Shown piece after piece: positions 4,728-5,728 of a DNA stretch of 5,728 nt. Both the position numbers and the translations under genes were made by a program. The notes beneath the pieces are model-generated. The model was not told the origin of the DNA, searched no databases, and saw only the letters and a program-made list of their open reading frames with translations. The stretch is taken from NCBI GenBank assembly GCA_001873075.1, contig MNYL01000163.1, forward strand, positions 1-5,728. The letters are read 5' to 3'. Numbering within the stretch: position 1 is the first letter of the stretch; each line of letters begins with the position of its first letter. Origin of the DNA: Fibrobacteres bacterium CG2_30_45_31 (GTDB taxonomy: Bacteria > Fibrobacterota > Fibrobacteria > Fibrobacterales > Fibrobacteraceae).

Positions 4728-5728
4728 ATGGATTCTATTGAGAAAAGGCTATTGGAACTTCCGGCCCGCCCAGGCGTTTATCTTATGAAAGACGCCAATG
4801 GAACCATTATTTATGTTGGCAAAGCGAAAGTGCTCAGCCGCCGCGTTCGTAGCTATTTTGATGGTAGAGAAAAACCAGGACACCGCGCAGCGACTTTGAT
4901 GCTTCCTCATATTCGGAACATCGATTGGATTATTACGGAAACAGAAGAAGAAGCTTTCATTTTGGAAGCAAATCTCATTCACAAACATAAACCCATCTAT
5001 AATGTCCGGCAAAAAGACGACAAACATTTCCCTTACCTCGCAGTAACCATGCGAGAAGATTTTCCCCGAGTGATTGTAACTCGTTCTGTGCGTAGTGATG
5101 GCAATTTGTACTTCGGCCCTTTTGTAAGTTCTTGGGCCATTCATGTTTTGATTGATTTAACCGCTCGGCTTTTTCATATCCGCGAGTGTACCCTAAAACT
5201 CCCCTTGAAAACGCCCTCCAGGCCCTGTCTTAATTACCACATGGGCCGTTGTACCGCTCCCTGCGCAGGCCTCTGTTCCAAAGAAGATTACGCACAAATG
5301 GTGCAAGAAGCCATTCGTCTTTTAGGTGGCAAACGAGATGATCTGATGCGTGGATGGCAACAGGAAATGGAAATGGCGAGTCAAAATTTAGACTTTGAGA
5401 CCGCCGCTAAGAAGCGAGATTTAATCCTCGCATTGGAAGCGAGCAATACGCACCAGAAAGCAGATGCGAGCGATGCGTCACTCAAGCTGGATGTGATCGC
5501 TGTGCGACGCAACAAGACTTTTGCGACTGCAGTTATTTTGGAATACCGTGAAGGCGTGTTCTTTGGTCGCAGACATTATTGTTTGGAATGTAGAGAAGAA
5601 CAAGACGAAACCGAAATTCTCTGCGAAATGCTTTCTGGTTGGTATTCAAAAGCCATAATGATCCCGCCCGAAATCGCTTTGGAAAATACGCTTCCCGAGG
5701 AAGACAAGACGTTATTAGAAGAAGAATT
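4728..5728 (+). CDS. uvrC: UvrABC excinuclease subunit C (N-terminal part)
   Basis: About 333 residues are present of a protein usually near 600; the frame is still open at the window end. The GIY-YIG nuclease domain (about 14-92) has PGVYLM, YVGKAK and the expected residues Tyr18, Tyr29, Lys32, Arg39, Tyr43, Glu80 and Asn92. Next come Cys154, Cys167, Cys175 and Cys179 in the RPCLNYHMGRCTAPC region, the four cysteines that ligate a [4Fe-4S] cluster in characterised UvrC. A UVR (UvrB-binding) motif follows at about 205-240 (NLDFETAAKKRD), then the start of the second half from about 258. The C-terminal RNase H-like nuclease and helix-hairpin-helix domains lie outside the window. UvrC makes the 3' and 5' incisions in nucleotide excision repair after UvrB loading. 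ATG 4728 fits homologue N-termini; an in-frame stop at 4707 excludes long extensions. Confidence 0.96.
   Translation, partial: MDSIEKRLLELPARPGVYLMKDANGTIIYVGKAKVLSRRVRSYFDGREKPGHRAATLMLPHIRNIDWIITETEEEAFILEANLIHKHKPIYNVRQKDDKHFPYLAVTMREDFPRVIVTRSVRSDGNLYFGPFVSSWAIHVLIDLTARLFHIRECTLKLPLKTPSRPCLNYHMGRCTAPCAGLCSKEDYAQMVQEAIRLLGGKRDDLMRGWQQEMEMASQNLDFETAAKKRDLILALEASNTHQKADASDASLKLDVIAVRRNKTFATAVILEYREGVFFGRRHYCLECREEQDETEILCEMLSGWYSKAIMIPPEIALENTLPEEDKTLLEEE

Noticed and set aside
4749..5144. 131-codon minus-strand open frame
   Set aside because: It is the antisense shadow of the GIY-YIG half of uvrC, whose conserved residues are intact in the plus frame.

Overview
The window most resembles a chromosome segment of a Fibrobacterota bacterium (Fibrobacter or a close relative). 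The main clue is a DUF4423/TIGR02147-type helix-turn-helix protein, a family strongly expanded in Fibrobacter. It is coupled to a short-signal lipoprotein that has carboxypeptidase-regulatory-like modules and a carbohydrate-binding-like C-terminus, an architecture common there. Base composition is moderately AT-rich, and Shine-Dalgarno use is mixed (strong for some genes, absent for others). The organism call is an inference from protein families, not from a phylogenetic marker.

Layout. Positions 1-357 (+) hold the C-terminal half of an NfsB-like nitroreductase. It converges, with only 3 bp between stop codons, on a minus-strand pair: the TIGR02147 regulator (2384-1533) and the lipoprotein (1533-361), whose stop and start codons overlap as TAATG. 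A 213-bp spacer with a possible promoter precedes the regulator. Next on the minus strand come a six-helix YczE/DUF6198-like membrane protein (3251-2598) and a 79-residue protein of unknown function (3539-3300), whose stop codon lies in a strong intrinsic terminator.

The cell-division block lies at 3580-4587 on the minus strand: a ZapB-like coiled-coil protein, an intercistronic hairpin, ZapA, then a structured non-coding RNA with its own promoter and a U7 terminator. The RNA folds as a long rod with a large central bubble. Its place directly after zapA matches the classical zapA-ssrS arrangement, so it is called as 6S RNA. The ORF track cannot show it, and it fills the otherwise empty 3540-3808 gap.

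At the right end uvrC starts divergently (4728 to the window edge) with intact GIY-YIG, four-cysteine and UVR regions. Its only Shine-Dalgarno sequence is unusually close to the ATG.

Functionally, zapB-like/zapA support Z-ring assembly, the 6S candidate would bind RNA polymerase holoenzyme, and uvrC is for nucleotide excision repair. The regulator/lipoprotein pair is the least understood unit and the best candidate for an undescribed function. No mobile element, CRISPR array, tRNA or rRNA was seen.
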